Source: Flavisericum labens
GTDB lineage: Bacteria > Bacteroidota > Bacteroidia > Flavobacteriales > Flavobacteriaceae
NCBI RefSeq assembly: GCF_045446075.1
Contig: NZ_JBJJBQ010000005.1
Coordinates: 230,922 to 294,921 of the forward strand
Direction: 5' to 3'
Length of the DNA: 64,000 bases
Shown: positions 53,087 to 61,366 of the stretch, in pieces
How the letters are laid out: each line of letters begins with the position of its first letter
Position numbering within the stretch: position 1 is the stretch's first letter
The notes under the pieces: generated by a model
Database searches by the model: none
What the model was told of the DNA's origin: nothing
The model's input: the letters and a program-made list of their open reading frames with translations, nothing else
Position numbers and translations under genes: made by a program

Positions 53087-53927
53087 AGTATTGTCTTAAA
53101 ATATCAAAAGAATTTGGCTTTTTACCTTTAAATTGTAATTCTTTAACCCCAGATTCATTTGAATATACAATGTCTTCATACTTCTCAGAAATAAGTATGA
53201 GTTTTTTTTCAAGCTGCTCTTTCGAAAAAACAAAAATATTACCCACACTATTATAATCACTATAAAGATTTTTAAAACTTATGGATTTACCATATTCTTC
53301 ATTTTCCAAAATGACATATAATACTAGCTCTATTGGAATGTCTTCTTGCTTATTGTTCTGGATAATATATTTTGTAGAATGATTTCTCTTTATCTCTTGA
53401 ATCAATTCAAGATCAGATAAAATTCCAGAAAAACTATCTTCAATATCCTTTTCGCTTTTTGAATAATAGGTTCTTAAAAAGACTGAAAAATCTTTAGCTA
53501 ATGTATTCTGGTTAAGATCTGAATCAACCCCCTCAATGTAAGTAATAAAATTTTCTTTACTAAATTCTGGTTTTAGTTTTCTAAACTCATTGAATATTAT
53601 GGAATAAATAGAGGAGAAATTACTCACAATCAACAAGTAATGCAGCAACCAGAGAGACGTTTCGTTTTCTAAATACTTATCCTTTCCATTACTTTCATTA
53701 AAAAGAAAGTTTGCAATGTCAGTAGAATTTTCATTCTCAAAATCAACAACATTGAAAGCTTTCAACCAGAACCTTATTGAACTAACCATGTTTCTACCCA
53801 CTCCCAAATCAATACATGCCTGATCTACAAATCTACCATTGTTTTCAACAAAATCATATCCTTTTTTCAACCACAGCCCCTTACAATGGAAAGTTTCGTG
53901 GCCTGAAAAAACAAGTTTATCACTCAT
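53079..53927 (-). CDS. sspB: SspB-like DUF4007 protein
   Basis: A 282-residue protein with the DUF4007 signature: FSGHETFHCKGLWLKKGYD near the start, then LGVGRNMVSSIRFWLKAFNV. From memory SspB of the single-strand phosphorothioation system is a DNA nickase with this domain. It is the first gene of the six-gene leftward operon. The start at 53927 is 188 bp from the secretion-type operon on its right. Confidence 0.78.
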   Translation of the reverse strand: MSDKLVFSGHETFHCKGLWLKKGYDFVENNGRFVDQACIDLGVGRNMVSSIRFWLKAFNVVDFENENSTDIANFLFNESNGKDKYLENETSLWLLHYLLIVSNFSSIYSIIFNEFRKLKPEFSKENFITYIEGVDSDLNQNTLAKDFSVFLRTYYSKSEKDIEDSFSGILSDLELIQEIKRNHSTKYIIQNNKQEDIPIELVLYVILENEEYGKSISFKNLYSDYNSVGNIFVFSKEQLEKKLILISEKYEDIVYSNESGVKELQFKGKKPNSFDILRQYYE

Positions 53928-54115
53928 ATTTATTATATGTTGTCATTTTGTGTAAAAGTACAACTTTTAAGTAGATTTTTTTTATGCAAGAAGAGTTCAG
54001 TTAGGTTCTGATTATAACAATAACAAATATTAATTGATACTTATTGGAACAATGAATTTACAGAGCGGCTGCAGTAAGTCCATTATGAGAATTGTTATAA
54101 AAGCAAGTTTTCAAT
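53928..54115. other. Promoter region of the Ssp-like operon
   Basis: A 188-bp AT-rich spacer. AAAAGT (53954-53959) and ACTTTT (53963-53968) form a small inverted repeat close to the sspB-like start. No terminator for the gspM-like gene on its right was found, so readthrough into the Ssp-like operon is possible. Confidence 0.4.
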
Positions 54116-54628
54116 TTACCCAAAACTTTTCAACAGCAAAGAAGCTTGTAAATAATGTTTCCCGGTTCTAAAATTCTTTTTCTTTTCAAAATGGAGGTTG
54201 GTGATTTCACCAAATTTGGTGTGCTGTTCCAGTTTGTGGATGAGTTTTAGTATGGCATTGAAATCGCCTTCCAAAGTAAATTGATGGGTGTTTATCTTTA
54301 AATCATTTTGGAGGATGACATGCGGTTCCAAAAACGAAACCACTTTGATGTTGGAGCTGTCAGCCACTGTATTGATGGTCTTTAAAAGGTTGTTCTGAAG
54401 TGAACTCCCGTTAATTTGATATTTGGTCAGCAGCGAATCGTAGTATTTTTGCTTCTGTTTCAGCAAGGAGATTTGTCTCGGGGTGTTTTCAAACAGGGTT
54501 TCCTGCTTCTTGAGGGCATTGTATTCTTGTTTTACCACAATGGTCTTTAAAATGGCCAATTGGTAACAGGTTATCAATGCGATGATAAAACCAATGCCCA
54601 ACGCTATGTTTTTTTGCTTAATCGTCAT
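54116..54628 (-). CDS. GspM/PilO-like secretion component
   Basis: A 170-residue protein with one N-terminal membrane helix (about 8-28), a coiled-coil part (residues 32-75) and a C-terminal ferredoxin-like region (QFTLEGDFNAILKLIHKLEQ). This is the plan of PilO/GspM proteins that anchor the type II secretion or pilus platform. It overlaps the GspL-like gene by 11 bases. It is the last gene of the operon in this window. Confidence 0.65.
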   Translation of the reverse strand: MTIKQKNIALGIGFIIALITCYQLAILKTIVVKQEYNALKKQETLFENTPRQISLLKQKQKYYDSLLTKYQINGSSLQNNLLKTINTVADSSNIKVVSFLEPHVILQNDLKINTHQFTLEGDFNAILKLIHKLEQHTKFGEITNLHFEKKKNFRTGKHYLQASLLLKSFG

Positions 54629-55829
54629 CGTTCATATTGATTGTAAGGCTAAAGTTTGAGATTTGTTGTGAAGCGTCCCCGTAATTTAAAATCTCAACGG
54701 AACCGACCCAATCCATGGTTTCAAGTTCGACCAACCATTTCGAAAATGCTTCGCTATCGTTCGACTCCCCGGCGATGATGATGGTATTGGGTTTCAGTTC
54801 CACGGGTTTATCTTTTTTTATGTTTTTGGCCAAAGGTTGATAGTCCAGTTCCGATAATAAAACTGATTTTGGAAGGCTCAGCATAATGGCATTGATATAA
54901 AAAGAGCTTTTGGAGATGCTGCTCTTGAGCATATCCTCCACCATTTTTTGGGATTTGTTCACTTCCTCATCCAGTTTCAGCAAGGTCTGTTTCGTCGCTT
55001 GATTAACCTGCGAAGTTTGTTGCAAGGTGCTTACTGCATTATAATAATGGTTGAACACAAAAAAATTGACCAATAGGATGCCCAATATCAAGACCAATCC
55101 TATTTTAGAGAACTGTGCCACATACCTGGACTGATTGAAATGCTGTTTTAAATCAATTTTTAAAGCATCAAAATTGGTGATGGGGTGTATATGTTGCAGC
55201 GCCATGATCAATGCCGATGATAAAGACAGTACATAGTTGCTCTCCACTTCCAGTCCATTGATGTTGTAGGAAGAGGTTTCTACGTCTTGATGATTTTCAA
55301 TATTGGAAATAGTTCTGCTTTCAAATGAGACTTTTGCATTTGAGGTGAATACAGTTTGTTGCTCAACAAAGCTGGAAATGGAAGAAACCACCAAGTTTCC
55401 TAACGAAACATCAATAATGTTTATTCCTTTGGTTTGGTATTCCTTAACCAACCCATTCAAATAATCCTTTCGGCAAATGGAAATAAAGTTTGTGTTTTTT
55501 TGACTAATTATTTCATAATAAAAATGTTCTAGGTTGATATTTGGAAAAGCATTGAAAACCATTTTGTCGGCATCAGAAAGTCGACCCAAAACCTGTTTGG
55601 TCAATACGTTATCGTCGTTTATGACCAAAAAAGCAGCCTGCTTTTTCTTTAGCTTTTCGGCCAGTTCTTCTACTGAAGTAGCCTGGAAGCTTTGCTCTAT
55701 ATCCAAAGATGTTTTGGACTTTTTTAAAACAGTGGCATATATGAAATCCTGACCAGTTTTCGAACTGTGTTCAACACCGCAAAAACGGTTGTTGTAGAGC
55801 AAATATGTTTTTAGGTTTTCGAGCATCAA
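54618..55829 (-). CDS. GspL/PilM-PilN-like secretion component
   Basis: A 403-residue protein. The first 235 residues are cytoplasmic and resemble a degenerate actin-like PilM/GspL domain. One membrane helix (about 238-260: GLVLILGILLVNFFVF) leads to a coiled coil and a PilN-like periplasmic domain (INAIMLSLPKSVLLSELDY). It overlaps the secretin gene by 4 bases. Confidence 0.65.
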   Translation of the reverse strand: MMLENLKTYLLYNNRFCGVEHSSKTGQDFIYATVLKKSKTSLDIEQSFQATSVEELAEKLKKKQAAFLVINDDNVLTKQVLGRLSDADKMVFNAFPNINLEHFYYEIISQKNTNFISICRKDYLNGLVKEYQTKGINIIDVSLGNLVVSSISSFVEQQTVFTSNAKVSFESRTISNIENHQDVETSSYNINGLEVESNYVLSLSSALIMALQHIHPITNFDALKIDLKQHFNQSRYVAQFSKIGLVLILGILLVNFFVFNHYYNAVSTLQQTSQVNQATKQTLLKLDEEVNKSQKMVEDMLKSSISKSSFYINAIMLSLPKSVLLSELDYQPLAKNIKKDKPVELKPNTIIIAGESNDSEAFSKWLVELETMDWVGSVEILNYGDASQQISNFSLTINMNDDD

Positions 55830-58027
55830 TAAATGACCGTTGGTTTGATAAGAACCGTAAGCTTGGCTTTGGAATCGGTTCGTTTGCGTTTACTGAACAG
55901 CCATTTGATGACCGGAACGCGGGCCAAAAATGGCACACCAGACCCCGAATCGTTCTTTTCCTGTTCTTCAAGTCCTCCAAGTACTACGATGTCTTGGTCG
56001 CGTACCCGAATGATGGAGGTAAACTCCCGTGAGCTTAAATCGGGCGGGGCATCCTCGGCGACACGTAGCCCAAAACTGGACTGGACCACGAATACATCCA
56101 AGGTTACTTGGCCATCACCAGATACCATGGGCTTAATGGTGAGTCCCAGTTCGGCGTCAATAGGTTCGTAATTGGTGATTTCGGAGGTTTGGGGATTGTC
56201 CGTGCCATAAATGTTACGCTGTGTCACGGCATAATAGGAGGTCTGTCCGTTGGAAAAGGTAGCCCGGTGTCCGTTGAGTGTCGATAGTTTGGGTGTAGAA
56301 CGGATTTTAATATTGCCATTGTTTTCCATGGCCTTGATGGTAGCGAAAAAGTTCGGGACGACCTTTCCGATATTGACATGTCCAAAACCGTCGAACCCAT
56401 TGAGCACTTTATTAATGGTCTTGGCGCCGAGGGTCAAATCCGTTGTAGGGTAAATACCGCCTTTGGTTTTCATGGGCTCATCACCAAGCCCCCAGGTTAC
56501 ACCTGCTTCAATTGTAGCATTTCGGCTCACCTCAATGAGCATAACTTCAATCAAAATTACGGGAACGGGCTTGTCAATTTTTTTCACAAAGGTCTTAAAG
56601 CGCTCAATATTAGCACCAGTGCCCGTGACATAAAAACTATTGAGCTCAAAATCGATTTTCACCTCCAGATCTTGGGTAATTTCATCGGGAAGAATGCTCA
56701 AAAGCGCTTCGGCCTTAGTCCCAGAATCGCTAAAGCTGGTTCTTGTGCCGGTATTTATGGGCGTTCTATTCGTACCATTATTTATTCCCGAATTGTTGCC
56801 GTACGAGTTGTTGAAGTTTCTGTTCGAGTTGGAATTACCATAACCGCTATTATACCCCATTTGACTTCCGCCATAGGTTCTGCCAGCCGTTCTGGAGCTG
56901 TAGCCTCCAGAAGGGTCGGCCAATAGTTCTACCGAACGGTGCTGAAGGTGGATAATTTCTACTGAACGAACGCTCAATTGGTTTTCCGTACCGAAGAAAT
57001 AAGTGTCGCCTTCTTTTTTAAACGTAAACAATGCCGAACTGAAATTTGGACTAGAAGTGTTTTGGTTCGGGTTGGCCCGGTTGCCATTGGGGGTGTTTTC
57101 CCGATTAGGACCAGGTTCAGGCACTTGGTTGTTTTGCGACTCGAACATTTTGATGAGCAAGTCATCAAACGGAATAGATTCGGTTTTAAAGGTCACTGTG
57201 CCCGCTTCGTCTAAAGGAGTGGCCGTAAAAATATTAAGGTTAAGCTGTTGTGCAATATCAGCGATAATGTTGGCTATGGGCGTATTGTTAAAATCAACCT
57301 CCAACACTTTTCTGTAGGCATCCAATACCTTGAAGTTACTTTGGTTTCGTCTGCTGAATTGTTGGGGCGTCCCTGCGTCTGTTTCCGCGTCTTCGAAAAC
57401 ATAAAAATTATCCTTGGTCTTTTCCACAAACAGTTGGTTGGCCAGTGCCAGTTTATCCATGGCACTTTCAAAAGGCATATCCTTGATGTAGGAGGTCAAC
57501 AGTTTGTTTTCCATACCAGGGGCAAATACCAGGTTTTTACCAGATTCATCCATGATGCGCTTGAATACATCATAAAGCTTGTCACCTTGGGCATCAATGC
57601 TAATGGTGGAGTCGTTGGGACGAAATTGAACAGGAATGACTTTTTCTTTGGGTTCTTCAACAGGAGGTGAGTACTTTTTTATGGCAAGGATATTTCCCGT
57701 AAAATCGATAGTCAAATCATATTCCTTGCAGAGGAATACCAATAGGTCGGCCACGGTAACATTTGAAAAATTGTTGACCAAAGTAATCTGGTTGAGCTCC
57801 GGAGCCAGGTTTATGTTGACCTTGTGAACATTGGAAACCGCCAGTAAAAAATTGGACAGTGTGATGTTGCTGACGTTGATTTCGGTCTTTACCGCTTCGG
57901 TTAGACCTGCATTGTCAACGGCAAGGATGTCCAATTGGTTTTTTATGGTCTGTATGCGTGGGTGCTCTTGTTGGGCAAAACCCATAAAAGAAATCAGTAA
58001 AAAGAAAATATATAGTTGTTTATTCAT
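55826..58027 (-). CDS. gspD: Secretin (GspD/PilQ-type)
   Basis: A 733-residue outer-membrane secretin with signal peptide ending near SFMGFAQ. It has N-domain repeats (for example NLAPELNQITLVNNF), a Gly/Asn/Ser-rich loop (about 385-430), and the C-terminal secretin core ending in VPFLARVPVIKWLFSK and KLTVLIKPTVI. The pore would let a pseudopilus or secreted protein pass the outer membrane. Confidence 0.9.
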   Translation of the reverse strand: MNKQLYIFFLLISFMGFAQQEHPRIQTIKNQLDILAVDNAGLTEAVKTEINVSNITLSNFLLAVSNVHKVNINLAPELNQITLVNNFSNVTVADLLVFLCKEYDLTIDFTGNILAIKKYSPPVEEPKEKVIPVQFRPNDSTISIDAQGDKLYDVFKRIMDESGKNLVFAPGMENKLLTSYIKDMPFESAMDKLALANQLFVEKTKDNFYVFEDAETDAGTPQQFSRRNQSNFKVLDAYRKVLEVDFNNTPIANIIADIAQQLNLNIFTATPLDEAGTVTFKTESIPFDDLLIKMFESQNNQVPEPGPNRENTPNGNRANPNQNTSSPNFSSALFTFKKEGDTYFFGTENQLSVRSVEIIHLQHRSVELLADPSGGYSSRTAGRTYGGSQMGYNSGYGNSNSNRNFNNSYGNNSGINNGTNRTPINTGTRTSFSDSGTKAEALLSILPDEITQDLEVKIDFELNSFYVTGTGANIERFKTFVKKIDKPVPVILIEVMLIEVSRNATIEAGVTWGLGDEPMKTKGGIYPTTDLTLGAKTINKVLNGFDGFGHVNIGKVVPNFFATIKAMENNGNIKIRSTPKLSTLNGHRATFSNGQTSYYAVTQRNIYGTDNPQTSEITNYEPIDAELGLTIKPMVSGDGQVTLDVFVVQSSFGLRVAEDAPPDLSSREFTSIIRVRDQDIVVLGGLEEQEKNDSGSGVPFLARVPVIKWLFSKRKRTDSKAKLTVLIKPTVIY

Positions 58028-58057
58028 AAAAATTTTTTCTTCATGGTTGTAGCTGCC

Positions 58058-59467
58058 TTAATCAATAAGCAAGGCATATACTTCTTCAACAGACGTGATG
58101 CCGCGTTCAACCAAATCGATAGCGTTGCTTTTTAATGTCTTGATATCCTTTTCAATTAAATAGGCATCAATTTCCAAATCATTTTTTTTGATGTGGTTCA
58201 CTAAATCTTTATCAATTGGAATGATTTCATAAATAGCCTTTCTGCCTTGATAGCCGGTGTGGTAGCAATTATTGCAACCTACAGCGATATAATGCGTTTT
58301 TAATGTTTTTGGAGAAACAAAGTTTTGTGGGAAGGTATCAGTTTGGATAGCTGTTTCTTTTTTACAGTTGGGGCAAAGCTTCCTCACTAAGCGTTGGGCC
58401 ACACTGACGTTTAAGGTGCTGGCAATCAAAAAAGCGGGAATGCCCATGTCAATCAACCGGGATACCGTAGCCCAGGCCGAATTGGTATGCACGGTGGACA
58501 ATACCAAATGCCCGGTCAATGCGGCACGGATGGCCATATTGGCGGTCTTGACATCCCGGATTTCCCCGACCATGATCACATCGGGGTCCTGACGTAAAAA
58601 GGTTCGGAGTGTACTGGCAAAATCGAGACCGATATTTTCTTTGAGCTGCACTTGATTGACGCCTTCCAAGGTATATTCGATAGGGTCCTCAATGGTGACG
58701 ATATTGGTCTTGTCGTCGTTCAGCAATTTGAGCGTCGCATACAGCGTTGTGGTCTTTCCCGAACCCGTTGGCCCCGAAATCAATACAATACCATTCGGTT
58801 TTTTGATGGTCTCTTTATAGGTTTTCAGTTCTTTTTCCGTAAAGCCTAAATCTTCCAACTGGATATGGTCGGCGTCCTTGCTCAGGATACGGAGCACTAT
58901 TTTTTCACCGTGAAGTGTGGGCAAGCTGGATACACGAATGTCAAATTCATCAGTATGCGTTTTTACGGTAATGCGCCCGTCTTGGGGCAATCGTTTTTCG
59001 GAAATATCCAATCCGCCCTTGATTTTCAGTTTGTTGACTATCACGGGGTATTCGCTAAGAGCAATGGAAAACTGTTCCTTAAGCTTACCATCCAATCGGA
59101 AACGTACCCGGCAACGGTGTTCATAAGGTTCAAAATGGATGTCACTGCTTCCTATGTTTTTGGCGGTCAGTAATAATTTTTCGAGAAAATCGGAAGTGTA
59201 GTGCAAATCCTCTTTTTGGGTATGCCGCTGCTTTCTAAAATTGGTTGAGAGGTACTGTTGGATGTTTTCAGCCGATTCGGGAACCAGTTCAATGTGTTTT
59301 CCCAAAACCACCTGTAATTCTTGTTTCAGGGCATCTGAAGGGTTGTCCGATTTAAAGGTCAGGCTCCCATTGTGAGCTGATATCGGTACAATTTGATAAT
59401 GATAGGCCTGCTCACTGTTGATGAGTTGTATTAAATCGGTGGGTATGTTAAAATCCGTTTTTCTCAT
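58058..59467 (-). CDS. gspE: GspE/PilB-type assembly ATPase
   Basis: A 469-residue ATPase with Walker A GPTGSGKTT (232-240), Asp box, Walker B PDVIMVGEIRD (about 295-305), His box and a zinc tetracysteine (CPNC 365-368 and CNNC 398-401). All motifs are intact. It powers pseudopilus polymerization, normally together with the GspF platform protein, which is missing here. It lies between peptidase and secretin genes. Confidence 0.92.
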   Translation of the reverse strand: MRKTDFNIPTDLIQLINSEQAYHYQIVPISAHNGSLTFKSDNPSDALKQELQVVLGKHIELVPESAENIQQYLSTNFRKQRHTQKEDLHYTSDFLEKLLLTAKNIGSSDIHFEPYEHRCRVRFRLDGKLKEQFSIALSEYPVIVNKLKIKGGLDISEKRLPQDGRITVKTHTDEFDIRVSSLPTLHGEKIVLRILSKDADHIQLEDLGFTEKELKTYKETIKKPNGIVLISGPTGSGKTTTLYATLKLLNDDKTNIVTIEDPIEYTLEGVNQVQLKENIGLDFASTLRTFLRQDPDVIMVGEIRDVKTANMAIRAALTGHLVLSTVHTNSAWATVSRLIDMGIPAFLIASTLNVSVAQRLVRKLCPNCKKETAIQTDTFPQNFVSPKTLKTHYIAVGCNNCYHTGYQGRKAIYEIIPIDKDLVNHIKKNDLEIDAYLIEKDIKTLKSNAIDLVERGITSVEEVYALLID

Positions 59468-59471
59468 GTCA

Positions 59472-59948
59472 TTAAAATCGATAAATGGATTTTATAATGC
59501 CCGACCAATAGCCCAAATAGACCAACCCAAAGAATAAGCTCATGTAGCCAGCCAAGGGTACACTTCGTTGCTTATTTTTTACCACCAAATGCAGTACAAG
59601 CGAAAATATCAATGCGCTTATAAAGAGTATCATAAATGTTATTGTCGAAAACGAAAAGACCATGGCCAAGAAAAATACAATGTCCCCTGAACCAAAAACC
59701 GTATTGAATTTGGTTTTTAATTTGATTTTGGAATACAGAAGCACCACTAAAAGTAGGATGGCAATGAATATTAAATTCATAAAAACTGAAGCAAAAAACA
59801 TTTGGGGTATCACATTGGAATAGAACAACATCCCTAAGCACAAGGCAACCATGGGAAATAAAAACCAATAGACCAATCGTTCCTTAACATCTTGGTAGAG
59901 GATAGCTCCTAAAGTGATTATCAATATAATTTTCATGGCTAGGATCAA
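59472..59948 (-). CDS. Short A24 prepilin peptidase
   Basis: A 158-residue polytopic membrane protein with the two aspartates of type IV prepilin peptidases: Asp20 in YQDVKERLVYWFLF and Asp89 in FGSGDIVFFLAM. It lacks the N-terminal methylase part, as in archaeal-type and small A24 peptidases. Its ATG overlaps the pseudopilin stop (ATGA), supporting this start. It should cleave the pseudopilin encoded immediately upstream. Confidence 0.82.
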   Translation of the reverse strand: MILAMKIILIITLGAILYQDVKERLVYWFLFPMVALCLGMLFYSNVIPQMFFASVFMNLIFIAILLLVVLLYSKIKLKTKFNTVFGSGDIVFFLAMVFSFSTITFMILFISALIFSLVLHLVVKNKQRSVPLAGYMSLFFGLVYLGYWSGIIKSIYRF

Positions 59949-60370
59949 TCTTTTACAGTCTGTTTTGGATTGCCGTTTTCATCAATTTCCCAAACATTGA
60001 ATACGCCATCCCCATCAAAATCGGTAATGGCCGTGGCCCGCACCTTAAAGCTATTATTGCTTGCCTCCATAACTTCGTAAACGTAATTGGCCGTACCATT
60101 GTCCTTGACCGTTTTTGGCGCTTCAAAATCAATATCGTTTAAATCGCTGGCGTATTTGGAGTACATAAACCGATAGGATGTTTGGGAGTTATAGATATAT
60201 TTTAACTGGGTCTGTGCTTCGATACTTTTTGCTTTACTAATCAAGGGCATTAAATTGGGCAATGCCAAGAGTAGCAGAATACCTATAATAACTAGTACGA
60301 TGAGTATCTCCTGGAGGTTATAGGCGGGGAGTTTGGTTAAGCTCTTACGTTTTAAATTGTCTTTGTCCAT
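59945..60370 (-). CDS. GspG-like pseudopilin
   Basis: A 141-residue prepilin. A 16-residue basic leader ends in LPA, followed by YNLQEILIVLVIIGILLLL. The +5 Glu (Glu21) is present but the usual Gly at -1 is Ala (Ala16). The mature part has the C-terminal Asp-rich end FDGDGVFNVWEIDENG, similar to a calcium-binding pseudopilin loop. It is the only pilin visible here. Confidence 0.85.
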   Translation of the reverse strand: MDKDNLKRKSLTKLPAYNLQEILIVLVIIGILLLLALPNLMPLISKAKSIEAQTQLKYIYNSQTSYRFMYSKYASDLNDIDFEAPKTVKDNGTANYVYEVMEASNNSFKVRATAITDFDGDGVFNVWEIDENGNPKQTVKD

Positions 60371-60389
60371 TTTCGTTGTTGTATTACTG

Positions 60390-61067
60390 CTATATAAAGC
60401 CTTTTTCGCGAGCCAATTTCAAAAGGGCTTTGTCCGACTTTTTTTCGTTGTTAAATATTTGGTTGAGCCTCCGTTTTCTGCTTTCTACACCAGATTGTGA
60501 CAGATGAACCACCTCGGTTAATTCTTTAGTTTTTGCACCCTGCGATAGGTGGTATAACATTTTACGGTCAATGTCATCCAAATTAAAGTCGTTGGAGACA
60601 TGCTGCCTGAGCAATTTTAATATCGGCCTACTGTAAAATGGTACATCGTTGATAACATTTGTAACACCCTCCTTAAGATTATTAAAGGTCAATTCACTTT
60701 TTAAAAGCAGACCGTCTGGATTTAAAGTTTTTAAAATATTAACCAATCTGTAATTATTGTTTAAATGGGTTGCCACAATGAGCTTAACATTTGGAAATAG
60801 AGATTTTAATTTTAGCCCAATATCATCCCCCGATATTAGTTTTCTGTCTCTTGATGGAGGTAGGCTGATATCCAAGAATACTAAGTCGATAATATAATGG
60901 TTAGTTGCGTATTTTATTTCTTTATTGGCCTCATCACAGTTGCCTGCTGAGGAGATTTTGAAATCGATTGCACCATGCTCGGCAGAAATAGTTTCCAATA
61001 CCCTTTTATAGCCTTCAATGATAAATGGGTGGTCTTCAATAATTAAGGTGTTTAGTTGTTTGGTCAT
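60390..61067 (-). CDS. LuxR/NarL-type response regulator
   Basis: A 225-residue regulator with an N-terminal receiver (Glu11-Asp12 acidic pair; phospho-acceptor Asp66 in VFLDISLPP) and a C-terminal helix-turn-helix (about 160-215: LSQGAKTKELTEVVHLSQSG). No sensor kinase gene is next to it. It is the first gene of the leftward secretion operon and lies 20 bp before the pseudopilin gene, so it may control the operon and the divergent RHS gene. Confidence 0.85.
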   Translation of the reverse strand: MTKQLNTLIIEDHPFIIEGYKRVLETISAEHGAIDFKISSAGNCDEANKEIKYATNHYIIDLVFLDISLPPSRDRKLISGDDIGLKLKSLFPNVKLIVATHLNNNYRLVNILKTLNPDGLLLKSELTFNNLKEGVTNVINDVPFYSRPILKLLRQHVSNDFNLDDIDRKMLYHLSQGAKTKELTEVVHLSQSGVESRKRRLNQIFNNEKKSDKALLKLAREKGFI

Positions 61068-61366
61068 AACTTACAAATTCAAAGTCAAAAAAAGCCATTA
61101 GTATTTATTTGATTTGATGCAGGTGCAACAAATCTATTCATATAATCTTAAAATAAAGTAAGGGAAATCCTTACTTGTGTAAAGGCTGTTTTTTAGCGTC
61201 AACCGGTGCTAAAATATTTCTGATAAGTGAGGGGTTAAGGGCTAATATAAAAAAATGGAGTGAAAGACTAAACCTTATTTTTTTCATGGTGTTCCATTAC
61301 TTTTTATGTGCACTAACTTACTAGTTTTATAAAAGTTTTTTTTGATAAACCATAACATAATAACGC
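61068..61366. promoter_or_regulatory. Divergent promoter region, regulator/RHS
   Basis: A 299-bp AT-rich region between the divergent regulator and RHS genes. No gene or strong hairpin was found. It should hold both promoters. Confidence 0.5.

Noticed and set aside
45169..53927. Reading the locus as BREX type 4 or Dnd because of the PAPS-reductase-like gene
   Set aside because: No PglZ, BrxL, methylase, DndB, DndD or DndE gene is present, while DUF4007 plus large ATPase plus PP-loop enzyme fits Ssp.
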